Of a stretch of DNA of 26,305 nt, positions 7,487 through 15,832 are shown piece by piece (the stretch's first letter is position 1; each line of letters begins with the position of its first letter). The DNA is taken from positions 1 to 26,305 of the forward strand of contig DAOVFI010000003.1 of the NCBI GenBank assembly GCA_030673005.1, given 5' to 3'. The notes beneath the pieces are model-generated. The model saw only the letters and a list, made by a program, of their open reading frames with translations, was not told where the DNA came from and ran no database searches. The translations under genes were made by a program, and so were the position numbers. This stretch comes from Planctomycetales bacterium (GTDB taxonomy: Bacteria; Planctomycetota; Phycisphaerae; SM23-33).

Positions 7487-8095
7487 TCATCCCGGTATAT
7501 GGGTTCTCATTCCGTCTCGGAGTTTTGGTCCTCTTAACAGGTATGCTCGCTCGCTGAGCAGCCAGATAAGGGACATAACCCAAATCACCATTGCCAGCGC
7601 GAGCGTAACGCACAGAGAGGTCCAGCCGGTGGTCGGATACGGCGTGCTTGGGACATATTCTACGGGCATGGCGTAAGGCATGTGCGCCGACAGGCCCGCC
7701 CAGACGGACAGGACGGTAGCCGTCATCGCCTGGCAGATGGCGCATACCCACGGGCAGGAGATGCTCCATCGCTGCCGGCCGGCGCCGATAATCAGCACCA
7801 GGCTCAGCAGAAGCCACAGCAGACCGGCCAGGTCGAATACAGGCGCTGCGTGAATAAATGCGTTCCACAACCACCGCGTGGCAACAGGAAGTTTTAAAAA
7901 TTCGTGTGCAGCCCCGACCGCCGACAGTTCGTTGACCAGATGGCGTGTTACACCGACGACCAGAACCCAGACCAGATAGGCGATGCCGGTAAAGGACATT
8001 GCCAGCCCCACATCGACACGAGTTGTCCGACGAACACGTCCGAGCATGACGATATTAGAACGCGCCGCGGGCGGGTGAGTCAAAGATTCTTCCAT
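7487..8095 (-). CDS. Four-helix membrane protein of unknown function
   Basis: I do not recognise this 202-residue protein. Four hydrophobic segments lie at about residues 29-50, 85-105, 119-138 and 159-181. Three cysteines (114, 118, 121; CPWVCAIC) sit at the entry of the third helix, which could suit metal or haem binding, or disulfide chemistry, but nothing in the context proves this. ATG at 8095 is chosen because a longer frame to 8224 would run through a perfect terminator hairpin; a second ATG at 8047 is possible. Only GAGG directly touches the start codon, so the ribosome site is poor. It is followed by the YbaK-type gene after 7 bases. Confidence 0.65.
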   Translation of the reverse strand: MEESLTHPPAARSNIVMLGRVRRTTRVDVGLAMSFTGIAYLVWVLVVGVTRHLVNELSAVGAAHEFLKLPVATRWLWNAFIHAAPVFDLAGLLWLLLSLVLIIGAGRQRWSISCPWVCAICQAMTATVLSVWAGLSAHMPYAMPVEYVPSTPYPTTGWTSLCVTLALAMVIWVMSLIWLLSERAYLLRGPKLRDGMRTHIPG

Positions 8096-8100
8096 CCTCG

Positions 8101-8143
8101 AAAAAAAAAGCCGGACGGCAAATCGTGCGACTTGCCGTCCGGC
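8101..8143 (-). terminator. Intrinsic terminator downstream of gdhA
   Basis: On the minus strand a perfect 12-bp stem (8132-8143 with 8110-8121, arm GCCGGACGGCAA) with a 10-base loop is followed at once by nine T residues (8109-8101). This is a textbook factor-independent terminator, 140 bases beyond the gdhA stop. Its U-run ends five bases before the ATG of the next gene. Confidence 0.92.
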
Positions 8144-8220
8144 GCTGTCGGTAATTATCCGCACCGCTGGAACTCGCCAATTCAAGCGTAACAGATTCCT
8201 GGGCAAGTCCTTTCGCCGTC

Positions 8221-8265
8221 GCACGGGCGAGACCTACCTGCCGGTAGGCAGGCACCCGTGCCACG
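8221..8265. repeat. Family A palindromic repeat between gdhA and its terminator
   Basis: Arms GCACGGG and CCCGTGC enclose a CCTGCCGGTAGGCAGG core. It shares flanks and core with the copies at 2491-2528 and 26011-26054. It lies in the 3' untranslated region of gdhA. Confidence 0.85.
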
Positions 8266-8284
8266 AACCGGCGCGGCGATCCTT

Positions 8285-9625
8285 TTATACGATCCCCTGC
8301 GCCGTCATGGACCTGGCGACTTTGAGGAATCCGGCGATGTTTGCGCCGGTTACCAGGTTGCCGCCGCATCCGTAAGCATCAGCGGCCTCGACGCACTGGG
8401 TGTAAATCCGGTCCATAATGTCCTTCAGTTTCCGGTCAACTTCCTCGAAGGTCCAGTTCAACCGCATCGAGTTCTGGCACATTTCCAGTGCGCTGGTGGC
8501 GACCCCGCCGGCGTTGGCGGCCTTTGCAGGCCCGAATGAAACCCCGCCGTCAAGGAATACCTTTACCGCCTCCGGCGTGGAAGGCATGTTCGCGCCCTCG
8601 CCGACGGCGATACACCCGTTCTTGACCAGTGTATTTGCGGCGGACTCGTCTATCTCATTCTGCGTCGCCGACGGCAGCGCCACGTCGCACGGAACCGTCC
8701 AGATGCCTTCCCAGCCTTCGTGAAATTCAGCAGAGGGGTGCTCCTCGACGTATTCCTTAATTCGACCGCGCCGGATTTCCTTAATCTGCCTGACGGTGTC
8801 GAGTTTGATGCCGTCGTTATCGACGATGTATCCGTTGCTGTCCGACAGGGCGATGACTTTCGCTCCGAGAGCCTGGGCCTTTTGTGTGGCGTAGATGGCG
8901 ACGTTGCCGGAGCCGGAGATTACGACCTTCAGGCCGTCCCAGTCCTTGCCGCGGGCCTCGAGCATCCGCGTTACGAAGTACACCGTTCCGTATCCGGTCG
9001 CCTCGGTCCGCACCAGTGAGCCGCCCCAATCGAGGCCTTTGCCCGTCAGGACGCCGGTGAAGGTATTGGTGAGTTTTTTGTACTGACCGAACAGGAAGCC
9101 GATTTCACGGGCCCCCACGCCGATGTCGCCGGCGGGCACGTCGGTGTCGGGACCGACGTGGCGGAACAGTTCGCTCATGAATGACTGGCAGAAGCGCATC
9201 ACCTCGTTGTCGCTTTTGCCTTTCGGGTCGAAGTCGCTCCCGCCCTTGCCGCCGCCGATGGGCATGGTGGTCAGGGCGTTCTTGAATATCTGCTCGAAGC
9301 CGAGGAACTTGATGATTCCCAGGTTGACCGACGGGTGGAACCGCAGCCCTCCCTTGTACGGCCCTATCGCGCTGTTGAACTCGACGCGGAAGCCGCGGTT
9401 GACGTGAACCTGCCCGTTGTCGTCGGCCCACGGCACGCGGAAGAGTATCTGCCGCTCAGGCTCGACTATCCGCTCGGCGATTTTGGCGCGGGCGAATTCA
9501 GGATTCCTTTCAATGACCGGCGCGATGGACTCGACCACTTCCTGCACTGCCTGGTGGAACTCCAACTCGCCGGCGTTACGCGCCACGACCTTTTCCATGA
9601 CACTATCGACAAACTGGTTCGACAT
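8285..9625 (-). CDS. gdhA: Glutamate dehydrogenase, probably NADP-dependent
   Basis: A 446-residue protein, almost exactly the length of the hexameric bacterial enzyme. It interconverts 2-oxoglutarate plus ammonium and glutamate in the cytoplasm. The substrate domain has KGGLRFHP (about 91-98) and PIGGGKGGSDFDPKGKSD, where Lys127 is the expected catalytic lysine. The nucleotide domain has GSGNVA (237-242), and ALSDSNG resembles the NADP-type turn, so the NADP-linked assimilatory form is likely. ATG at 9625 is preferred, with AAGGAG upstream; the open frame extends 12 codons further without a ribosome site. It stands alone: own promoter-like sequence upstream, strong terminator downstream. Confidence 0.97.
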   Translation of the reverse strand: MSNQFVDSVMEKVVARNAGELEFHQAVQEVVESIAPVIERNPEFARAKIAERIVEPERQILFRVPWADDNGQVHVNRGFRVEFNSAIGPYKGGLRFHPSVNLGIIKFLGFEQIFKNALTTMPIGGGKGGSDFDPKGKSDNEVMRFCQSFMSELFRHVGPDTDVPAGDIGVGAREIGFLFGQYKKLTNTFTGVLTGKGLDWGGSLVRTEATGYGTVYFVTRMLEARGKDWDGLKVVISGSGNVAIYATQKAQALGAKVIALSDSNGYIVDNDGIKLDTVRQIKEIRRGRIKEYVEEHPSAEFHEGWEGIWTVPCDVALPSATQNEIDESAANTLVKNGCIAVGEGANMPSTPEAVKVFLDGGVSFGPAKAANAGGVATSALEMCQNSMRLNWTFEEVDRKLKDIMDRIYTQCVEAADAYGCGGNLVTGANIAGFLKVARSMTAQGIV

Positions 9626-9659
9626 TTTTTGACTCTCCTTATCTCGACGTCCATTAAAC

Positions 9660-9690
9660 ATTATAAAAAACGCTGTGACTATTCACCCAA
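9660..9690 (-). promoter_or_regulatory. Putative gdhA promoter
   Basis: On the minus strand a perfect TATAAT (9660-9665) stands 35 bases before the gdhA ATG. TTGGGT (9685-9690) lies 19 bases upstream of it; that spacing is longer than ideal, so the -35 element is uncertain. Confidence 0.4.
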
Positions 9691-9858
9691 TTGCAATGAA
9701 TGCTTCAAGAAAAGAGCAAGTCAGGCACACAAAATTAAAAAACAATTTATCGGGCTACGGCAGGCTCTCGTCTCGGCGAAGCGAGCCGTAGCCGGGTCGC
9801 CCTGACGAGTCTGTCGGAATTGTTTTTTCATTTTTCCGCTCCTGACGGGTGGCACGAC

Positions 9859-9892
9859 GGGTGGCACGGTCAAGTCGAAGACCTGGCCGTGG
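9859..9892 (-). repeat. Family B 34-base repeat, copy 1
   Basis: This segment, starting GGGTGGCACGGTCAAGTCG, is the reverse complement of the 34-base units at 17826-17859 and 24654-24687, with one mismatch. It lies inside the composite element. Confidence 0.9.
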
Positions 9893-10030
9893 TGGGCGCC
9901 ATCACGGCCAAGCCTCACTGCCTGCCGGTCTTCGACCCTGCCTTCGGCTCTGATGCTCAGGCTCGAAGAGAGGCTCAGACCCGAAGGGCAGGCAGGCGTT
10001 CGGCTTGACCGTGCCACCCGGTAGGGTGAA

Positions 10031-10066
10031 GTATTTATCACTCCAAACAGACGGAGTGATAAATAC
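10031..10066. repeat. Perfect 14-bp hairpin inside the composite element
   Basis: GTATTTATCACTCC (10031-10044) and GGAGTGATAAATAC (10053-10066) form a perfect stem around an 8-base loop. There is no T-run after it on either strand, so it does not look like an intrinsic terminator. Confidence 0.85.
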
Positions 10067-10227
10067 TATGTGTGCCTGACTTGCTCTTTTCTTCTGCATA
10101 CGGCTGAACTCTTTCAATAAACCAAACGGTGTAAATAGTTATCCTTGTCTTTGTAAGCAGTTTCAAGTAGGTTTTTCAAGTCCGGTAGATTGAACGGAAG
10201 ACCGGCGAAACAATTAAGGTGATTATT

Positions 10228-11610
10228 ATGGAAAATCTCGGAAAAGTATTCAAGGCCTATGATATTCGCGGTGTCTATTCCTCCGAGATTAACGAGGACC
10301 TTGCATGGAAAATCGGTTACGCGACCGGTCAGTTTCTTCGCAGCCTCCTGCGCGGATACGATCGCGGTCAGACCAGCGCCAATCGGCTGGTGGTCGGTCG
10401 TGATATGCGCCCTCACAGCCCGTCCCTGGCGAACAACCTCATCGAAGGCATTCTCTCCAGCGGGCTGTCATGCGTGGACGTCGGGATGTGCGATACGCCG
10501 ATGATCTACTTCGCCATTAATCATCTCGGCGCCTGCGGCGGCATCCAGGTAACGGCCTCACACAACCCCATCGAATACAACGGCTTCAAGATCTCCGGTC
10601 AGAAGGCCAGGCCGATCGGCGAGGACACCGGCCTGAACGAAATCCGGCACATCGTTTCGACGCTCCGCCGCACGCCATCGAAAACAGACTCCGCAAAGAT
10701 CGAGCAGATGGACCTTTGGAAGGAATATCGCAAACACGTAATGCAATTCCTGCAACTCTCACGCCCGTTGAAAGTTGCGGTGGACGCCTCCAACGGAATG
10801 GCCGGCAAGATGATGCCCGAAATCTTCGACGGAACCGACCTGGAGATCACTCCGCTGAATTACGAGCTTGGCGGCGAGTTCGCCCACCCCCCGAACCCGC
10901 TCATCGACGCCAACCTGAAGCAGGTATGCTCTGCCGTTCGCGACGGCAAGACGGATTTCGGCATATGCTACGACGGCGACGCCGACCGGTGCATGTTCGT
11001 GGATGAAAAAGGCCAAATCGTCCGCTGCGACCTGATTACAGCCATGCTGGGTCGGCATTTTCTGCAACTTTATCCCGCCTCTACGGTCGTGTACGACTTG
11101 CGTTCATCGCGCGTCGTATCTGAGGAGATTCGCGCCGCCGGCGGATCGCCCCGGCGCGAACGTGTCGGGCACGCCTTCATGAAAAAGGCCATGGCCGACG
11201 CTCACGCTATCTTCGGCGGCGAACTGAGCGGGCATTTCTACTTCCGCGACAATTACCACGCCGATTCCGGCGCCATCGTTTTCGCCGTGGTCGCTTCGGT
11301 CGTCTCGGCGCAGGACAGGCCGTTGAGCGAATTGATTGAGCCGTTGAAGCGATACGTCCAGAGCGGAGAGATTAATTTCCGCGTCGCCGACAAAGCCGAG
11401 AAGATGGAAGAACTGGCCGATAAATTCCCCGACGGTGAAACAGATCGCATGGACGGCGTTACCGTCCAGTTTAAAGACTGGTGGTTCAACGTCCGCCCGT
11501 CCAATACCGAGCCGCTTCTGCGTCTTAATCTGGAGGCCGGCAACGACGACCTGCTCCAGGACAGACTCGCCGAGATACAGGCCGTCCTGGGTGAACCGGT
11601 GGCGGAATAA
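10228..11610 (+). CDS. Phosphomannomutase/phosphoglucomutase
   Basis: A 460-residue alpha-D-phosphohexomutase, normal length. All four signature loops are present: TASHNP (109-114) with the catalytic phosphoserine Ser111; DGDADR (249-254) binding magnesium; GELSGH (331-336) contacting the sugar; RPSNTEP (423-429) binding the substrate phosphate. The enzyme interconverts mannose or glucose 6-phosphate and 1-phosphate, feeding GDP-mannose or UDP-glucose for polysaccharides. GELSGH and the overall length favour the dual-specificity AlgC/ManB group over phosphoglucosamine mutase. ATG at 10228 is chosen, preceded by AAGGTG; a GTG three codons earlier is possible. It heads a plus-strand series with two glycosyltransferases. 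Confidence 0.95.
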   Translation: MENLGKVFKAYDIRGVYSSEINEDLAWKIGYATGQFLRSLLRGYDRGQTSANRLVVGRDMRPHSPSLANNLIEGILSSGLSCVDVGMCDTPMIYFAINHLGACGGIQVTASHNPIEYNGFKISGQKARPIGEDTGLNEIRHIVSTLRRTPSKTDSAKIEQMDLWKEYRKHVMQFLQLSRPLKVAVDASNGMAGKMMPEIFDGTDLEITPLNYELGGEFAHPPNPLIDANLKQVCSAVRDGKTDFGICYDGDADRCMFVDEKGQIVRCDLITAMLGRHFLQLYPASTVVYDLRSSRVVSEEIRAAGGSPRRERVGHAFMKKAMADAHAIFGGELSGHFYFRDNYHADSGAIVFAVVASVVSAQDRPLSELIEPLKRYVQSGEINFRVADKAEKMEELADKFPDGETDRMDGVTVQFKDWWFNVRPSNTEPLLRLNLEAGNDDLLQDRLAEIQAVLGEPVAE

Positions 11611-11778
11611 GGCTGCAAAGGGTTGGGTGCGAGCGTTTTCTGCTGGACAGCCGTCGGCCCCCGGTGGTATAAGCATCCGCCGGGAGCAGCCGAAAGATCT
11701 TTGCATCCGGGCCTGTCGGATTCTTTCAGGATTCCCGTTTCGGCCGGTAAATCGGCCTTTACGCGGGGAGAATTAGCA

Positions 11779-12756
11779 GTGTTTGAAGAGAAAACAATCG
11801 CGGTTGTCGTGCCGTGTTACAATGAAGAGAGCCAGATCGGAAAGGTCCTCGAGACTATGCCCGATTACGTGGATTGCATCATCGTCGTCGATGACGCCAG
11901 CACGGACGGGACTGTCGAAGCTGCGAAACGGTATATCGCTTCCGAAACCGACTCGTCCAGGGGTTCCGGATCGGACGAAGCGTCCCGAACGATACTGATC
12001 CAACTGGAGAAGAACCAGGGTGTCGGGGCCGCCATTATTGCCGGATATCGCGAGGCGATCCAACGGCAAATCGAAGTAACTGCCGTCATGGCGGGCGATG
12101 CGCAAATGGATCCGAAACAACTGCGCCTGATCGTCGCTCCGGTCGCACGTAACCAGGCCGACTACTCCAAAGCCAATCGCCTCTACTATCGCAAACCTCT
12201 GTCCGATATTCCCACGCATCGCTACATTGGCAACGCATTTCTTTCCATGCTGACCAAGATCGCCAGCGGATACTGGCGTGTGGCGGACTCGCAGACCGGC
12301 TACACAGCCATCAGCCTCAAGGCACTGGAGACTATCGACCTAGACGGAGTTTATCCCCGATACGGGTATCCCAACGACATGCTTGTTCGATTGAACGTCT
12401 ATGATTTCAGAGTCGCCGACGTACCCATTCGCCCGGTGTATAATGTCGGTGAGCGCTCGAAAATGCGGCTGTGGAAAGTCATTCCGGCGATGACCTGGCT
12501 GATTTTCAAGCGATTCATCTGGCGGATGTGGCGGAAGTATGTCATTCACGATTTTCACCCCCTGGTTCTTTTTTATGCCGCCGGGATGTTACTGGGGCTC
12601 ATCAGCACGGGCCTGTTTATACGGATGTTCTGGCAGTTGATCATGATTGGACACATTCCGCCGCTCAATGCCCTGGCGTGGGGTTTCTGTATTATCGCCT
12701 CGATGCAATTCGTCCTTTTTGCGATGTGGTTTGATATGGAAAGAAACCAGAGGTGA
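11779..12756 (+). CDS. Family 2 glycosyltransferase with C-terminal membrane segments (DPM1-like)
   Basis: A 325-residue protein with an N-terminal GT-A domain: VVVPCYNEE (9-17), VVDDAS (36-41) for nucleotide binding, and AGDAQMDP (105-112) in the place of the metal-binding DxD motif. Two hydrophobic segments follow near the C-terminus (about 262-285 and 295-318). The layout resembles polyprenyl-phosphate hexosyltransferases, which charge undecaprenyl phosphate with a sugar on the cytoplasmic face for use by membrane GT-C enzymes; the next gene is such an enzyme. I chose GTG at 11779, with GGGGAGAA upstream; the open frame reaches 11623 but that stretch has no family-like sequence. Sugar specificity is unknown. 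Confidence 0.87.
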   Translation: MFEEKTIAVVVPCYNEESQIGKVLETMPDYVDCIIVVDDASTDGTVEAAKRYIASETDSSRGSGSDEASRTILIQLEKNQGVGAAIIAGYREAIQRQIEVTAVMAGDAQMDPKQLRLIVAPVARNQADYSKANRLYYRKPLSDIPTHRYIGNAFLSMLTKIASGYWRVADSQTGYTAISLKALETIDLDGVYPRYGYPNDMLVRLNVYDFRVADVPIRPVYNVGERSKMRLWKVIPAMTWLIFKRFIWRMWRKYVIHDFHPLVLFYAAGMLLGLISTGLFIRMFWQLIMIGHIPPLNALAWGFCIIASMQFVLFAMWFDMERNQR

Positions 12757-13023
12757 AACGTATTACGGTATGAGACACTTCTGTTTCGATTCATAAAAAA
12801 AGACACAGCCATCCCATAGCAACCTATTACGCTGAAATGGCGCAAGTCAGTACAAAATCGGGCTTTGGGATTTTTATAATAAAACCCCATTACCATCCTT
12901 CAGGCTTACTTGTTGTTTATTTTCAGAGACGGTACAATCCGTCCAAGCGAGTGTTTAGATGATACCTTCCGTACTGCATCTTTTATAAAGTTATATGTTC
13001 CTGTAATCGACAACGAGAATGTA
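12757..13023. other. AT-richer gap before the GT-C gene
   Basis: No gene is supported. An open frame joined to the next gene starts at TTG 12910 but has no ribosome site. A perfect TATAAT occurs at 12875-12880 without a convincing -35 element. GGGATTTT and AAAACCCC around it could form a weak hairpin. Confidence 0.3.
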
Positions 13024-14796
13024 ATGCGCGAGTCTGATGGATTACCTTTGCTTTCCACCTGCTGGCTAGGATCGCTGCCACCGCGGAGGTGGCATTTGCT
13101 TCTGGCCGGTGGATGCGTGGCACTGGTTTATCTTGTCGGCGTAACGGGTCGATGGTGGCCGACGCCTGACAGTGCGCTATATCTCGGTCTTGGGCGATCT
13201 CTGGCTGAGGGAAACGGTTACTGTTTTAACGGCTCCCCCCACAACATCGTTACCCCCGGACTACCTCTTATCCTGGCCGGGCTGCGAATTGTGTTCGGGC
13301 CGGTGTTTTGGGCGCCGAATCTGTTCATGGCCCTATCCGGATTGACCGCAATTATATTCGTCTATCTGGTCATTTCTCGCTTAAGCGACCGTCGAATGGC
13401 GCTGGCCGTATCCCTGGCTGTCGCATTTTCCTTTGTGTTCTTTCATCAGTCTCACCGCATACTCTCCGACGCGCCTTTCACTGCGCTTTTCTGGGCACTC
13501 TTATATGCCTATCTGCGATACCGGGCAGGCAGCACCCTGTGGCTTATCCTGGCGGCGCTGCTGTGTGCGACGGCCCTTGCAATACGCGCTCCCGGATTAA
13601 TAATCCTCGGGTCGCTGGTTCCGGGCATCCTGCTGGATCGCCCTGCTCCCGAAACGCCGGCAACTACCGGCAATGATGCGCGTACTCCGAAAAGACGGTG
13701 GATTCGAAAGGGAACGTTCTCCGCCATCGTAATTCTGGCAATCATCACCATCAGCGGCGGGGGCTTCTATCTGCTTGCCCACGATTTTGCAAAGGGCATG
13801 CCGGTGTACCTCAACACTATTCTTGAGCAGGCCGGCGTCGGGATAAATGTGAATTTGCGCTACCTGGGTCTGGGACTGATGCAGATGCCGTTTGCAGTTT
13901 CCGAAATGCTCACCAGTCAGGAAAGTCGAATACTGGCTGTTCTCGTCGGCCTGCCGGTCCTGCTGCTGGTAAGTATCGGCGCCGTTTATCTCTGGAGACG
14001 AGGGCAGCGATTTATCCTCATTATTATCCTGCCGAGTGTTCTGGCTTTTGCCTTCTGCGGAAGGGACCATGCGATCCGGCCCCGTTATCTTCTTCCGCTT
14101 CAACCACTATTTATATATACGTTGATGGAGGGGCTTTGCTGGAGCGTATGCCGCATCTGCCGGTGGAGATCCAAACCCGCCAGTCCGGTTTTGCTTCTAA
14201 AAATACTCACAATCTTTACGGGTCTGATTATCGCAAGCAACGTTCCGAAATTGATGCGCAACGCCTTTTATTATAGTTACCTCGGCCACACCCCGCGATA
14301 TTATGACGTAGTCAGAAGCGGCCGATTCGCTGAGCTGTTTCCCGTAGCAGATATCCTCAGGCAAGGTCCGCCCCTCGATGTCCCTGCCGCTGTTGACGGC
14401 CAACAAGTCTCCATACTGCACTTTCTCAGCGAGCGCCTGACGTTCGGAATTCCCAAAATCGCCTGTCCGAAGACGCTCGACAACGTCAATCAAAGGGCCG
14501 ACTACAAGGCAGAAACAATTTACGAGTGGATAAAAAATCATCCGGAAGTGGGATTTGTCGCAATCAACGTCAGCACGACCGTTAAAAGCATTATTAAGGA
14601 GCAGGAGACTAAAGACGGAAAGCCACTGGACGAAAAGGCATGGGACGCTGCGCGGCGCGAATTCATTAACCATCTCCAACTACGTTTCGGTCGGATCGGA
14701 ATATATCCTGTTTTTAAAGGTGATCGTTATCACGTTTATCAGCGAGTTTCGGATTTAACGAGAAAAGAAATACAGATGAAAGGACCAGATAAATGA
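13024..14796 (+). CDS. Membrane glycosyltransferase of the GT-C type (ArnT/PMT-like)
   Basis: A roughly 590-residue polytopic protein with about ten hydrophobic segments in the first 430 residues and a soluble C-terminal region. The first loop after helix 1 has TPDSALYLGLGRSLAEGNG (47-65); an acidic residue here (Asp49) is the expected catalytic or metal residue in PMT/ArnT-type enzymes. Such enzymes transfer a sugar from a polyprenyl-phosphate donor to lipid A, protein or another acceptor on the outer face of the inner membrane. The donor could be made by the preceding family 2 enzyme. The start is uncertain: ATG 13024 has only a weak GAGA upstream. The stop overlaps the next start by four bases (ATGA), so the two are probably translationally coupled. 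Confidence 0.8.
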   Translation: MRESDGLPLLSTCWLGSLPPRRWHLLLAGGCVALVYLVGVTGRWWPTPDSALYLGLGRSLAEGNGYCFNGSPHNIVTPGLPLILAGLRIVFGPVFWAPNLFMALSGLTAIIFVYLVISRLSDRRMALAVSLAVAFSFVFFHQSHRILSDAPFTALFWALLYAYLRYRAGSTLWLILAALLCATALAIRAPGLIILGSLVPGILLDRPAPETPATTGNDARTPKRRWIRKGTFSAIVILAIITISGGGFYLLAHDFAKGMPVYLNTILEQAGVGINVNLRYLGLGLMQMPFAVSEMLTSQESRILAVLVGLPVLLLVSIGAVYLWRRGQRFILIIILPSVLAFAFCGRDHAIRPRYLLPLQPLFIYTLMEGLCWSVCRICRWRSKPASPVLLLKILTIFTGLIIASNVPKLMRNAFYYSYLGHTPRYYDVVRSGRFAELFPVADILRQGPPLDVPAAVDGQQVSILHFLSERLTFGIPKIACPKTLDNVNQRADYKAETIYEWIKNHPEVGFVAINVSTTVKSIIKEQETKDGKPLDEKAWDAARREFINHLQLRFGRIGIYPVFKGDRYHVYQRVSDLTRKEIQMKGPDK

Positions 14797-15614
14797 ATTA
14801 TTCGTTCATGAGCTTTTCATGTCCGGAATTGGCTCTCGGCGAGATGCTGTCACTGGCCGGACGCTTTGGTTACGACGGGATCGAGCCGAGAATCGGCAGC
14901 GGCCACAAACACGGCGTCGAGACGGACACCGACGCCGACGTGCGGAAGGCGATAAAGCAGCAATTCGCCGACAGCGGCGTGGCGCCGGCGTGCGTGGCGA
15001 CTTCCTGCAAGTACGCCGATCCGGAAACGCTCGACGAGCAAATCGTGCAGACGCGGCTGTGCATAGACCTTGCCGCCGATATCGGCTCGCAGCGGCTTCG
15101 TATCTTCGGCGGCCTGATTCCCGAAGGCGTCAGCCGGGAGCAGTCAGCCGGACAGATCGTCCACGCCCTGAAATCCGTCGCCGACCACGCCGCCGACCGC
15201 GGCGTGATAGTCTGCATGGAAACACACGACGACTGGTGCGACCCGGACCACGTAGCCGGGATTATGAAAAGCGTGGACAGTCCGTCTATCGCGGTCAACT
15301 GGGACATTATGCATCCTGTCCGCCGGGCGGGAGCGACTATGGAACAGGCATACCAGACGCTCAAGCCGTGGATAAAACACGTCCACTTCCACGACGGCGT
15401 CAAGGACGGTGACAATGTCCTACTCAAACCTATCGGCGAGGGGATAATCGACCACCACTGCGCCGTCCGGCTGCTCAAGGCCGACGGCTACGACGACTTT
15501 CTCAGCGGCGAGTGGATCAAATGGTCCGACTCATACGAATTACATCTCCCGCGCGAACTGGCGACCATGAAACGATACGAGGATGAAGCCCAAACGGAAT
15601 CTAAAAACGTTTAG
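14793..15614 (+). CDS. Sugar phosphate isomerase/epimerase family protein (TIM barrel)
   Basis: A 273-residue protein of the xylose-isomerase-like TIM-barrel family. Probable metal ligands are spaced as expected: Glu143 (METHDD), Asp171 (NWDIMHP), His198 or His200 (HVHFHD) and Glu240 (SGEWI). Members isomerise or epimerise sugars and inositol derivatives, or act as hydroxypyruvate isomerases; the substrate cannot be named. It overlaps the GT-C gene by four bases, which suggests coupled translation and a link to the glycosylation genes. It converges on the aminotransferase gene at 15833. Confidence 0.88.
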   Translation: MNYSFMSFSCPELALGEMLSLAGRFGYDGIEPRIGSGHKHGVETDTDADVRKAIKQQFADSGVAPACVATSCKYADPETLDEQIVQTRLCIDLAADIGSQRLRIFGGLIPEGVSREQSAGQIVHALKSVADHAADRGVIVCMETHDDWCDPDHVAGIMKSVDSPSIAVNWDIMHPVRRAGATMEQAYQTLKPWIKHVHFHDGVKDGDNVLLKPIGEGIIDHHCAVRLLKADGYDDFLSGEWIKWSDSYELHLPRELATMKRYEDEAQTESKNV

Positions 15615-15698
15615 GCAGTTCCCCTTAAGAATAAGAACCAGACATCCCCGAATAAAATAGCGGGATTACCCGCCTTCGCCGGGCTACGGCGTGGCAGG

Positions 15699-15760
15699 CT
15701 GGGATTTCAGGATTAGAGGGAAAAAACAGAAGTAAAATCCCTGTAATCCAGTAATCCCAG
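15699..15760. repeat. Imperfect palindrome between convergent genes
   Basis: Pairs CTGGGATT (15699-15706) with AATCCCAG (15753-15760), and GGATTA (15710-15715) with TAATCC (15744-15749), then AGGGA with TCCCT around an A-rich loop. It lies in the 218-base gap between two gene ends and may act as a terminator for either. The gap also holds a GGGCTACGGC module near 15680, also seen at 9752. Confidence 0.6.
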
Positions 15761-15832
15761 TAATCCTGCTTTCTCGCGCGTTTTCTACCGGGATGTTCGT
15801 CTTTACCAAATACGACTCAATCTTTGCTGCAA

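Larger units (their letters stand above)
9707..10093. repeat. Composite nested palindromic element with 25-bp inverted ends
   Basis: Bases 9707-9731 are an exact inverted copy of 10069-10093 (25 bp, starting AAGAAAAGAGCAAGTCAGG). Inside are further inverted pairs: AAAAAACAATT near 9737 with AATTGTTTTTT near 9818; CGGGCTACGGC (9751) with GCCGTAGCCGG (9785); GTGGCACGGTCAAG near 9861 with CTTGACCGTGCCAC (10004-10017); CCTGCCTTCGG with CCGAAGGGCAGG in the middle; and a perfect 14-bp hairpin 10031-10044/10053-10066. No transposase is encoded and the one open frame is made of repeat arms. It fills the gap between divergent gdhA and the phosphohexomutase gene. It resembles a MITE or several repeats stacked together. 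Confidence 0.8.

Noticed and set aside
7476..7874. Alternative minus-strand frame overlapping the membrane protein gene
   Set aside because: It overlaps the frame with four clear hydrophobic helices, is rich in arginine and proline, and has no supporting features.
9721..10041. A 106-codon minus-strand open frame between gdhA and the phosphohexomutase
   Set aside because: It is built from the arms of nested palindromes, so the open frame is a by-product of repeat sequence.
9698..10102. Target-site duplication around the composite element
   Set aside because: The bases next to the two ends do not form a clear direct repeat, so transposition is not shown.
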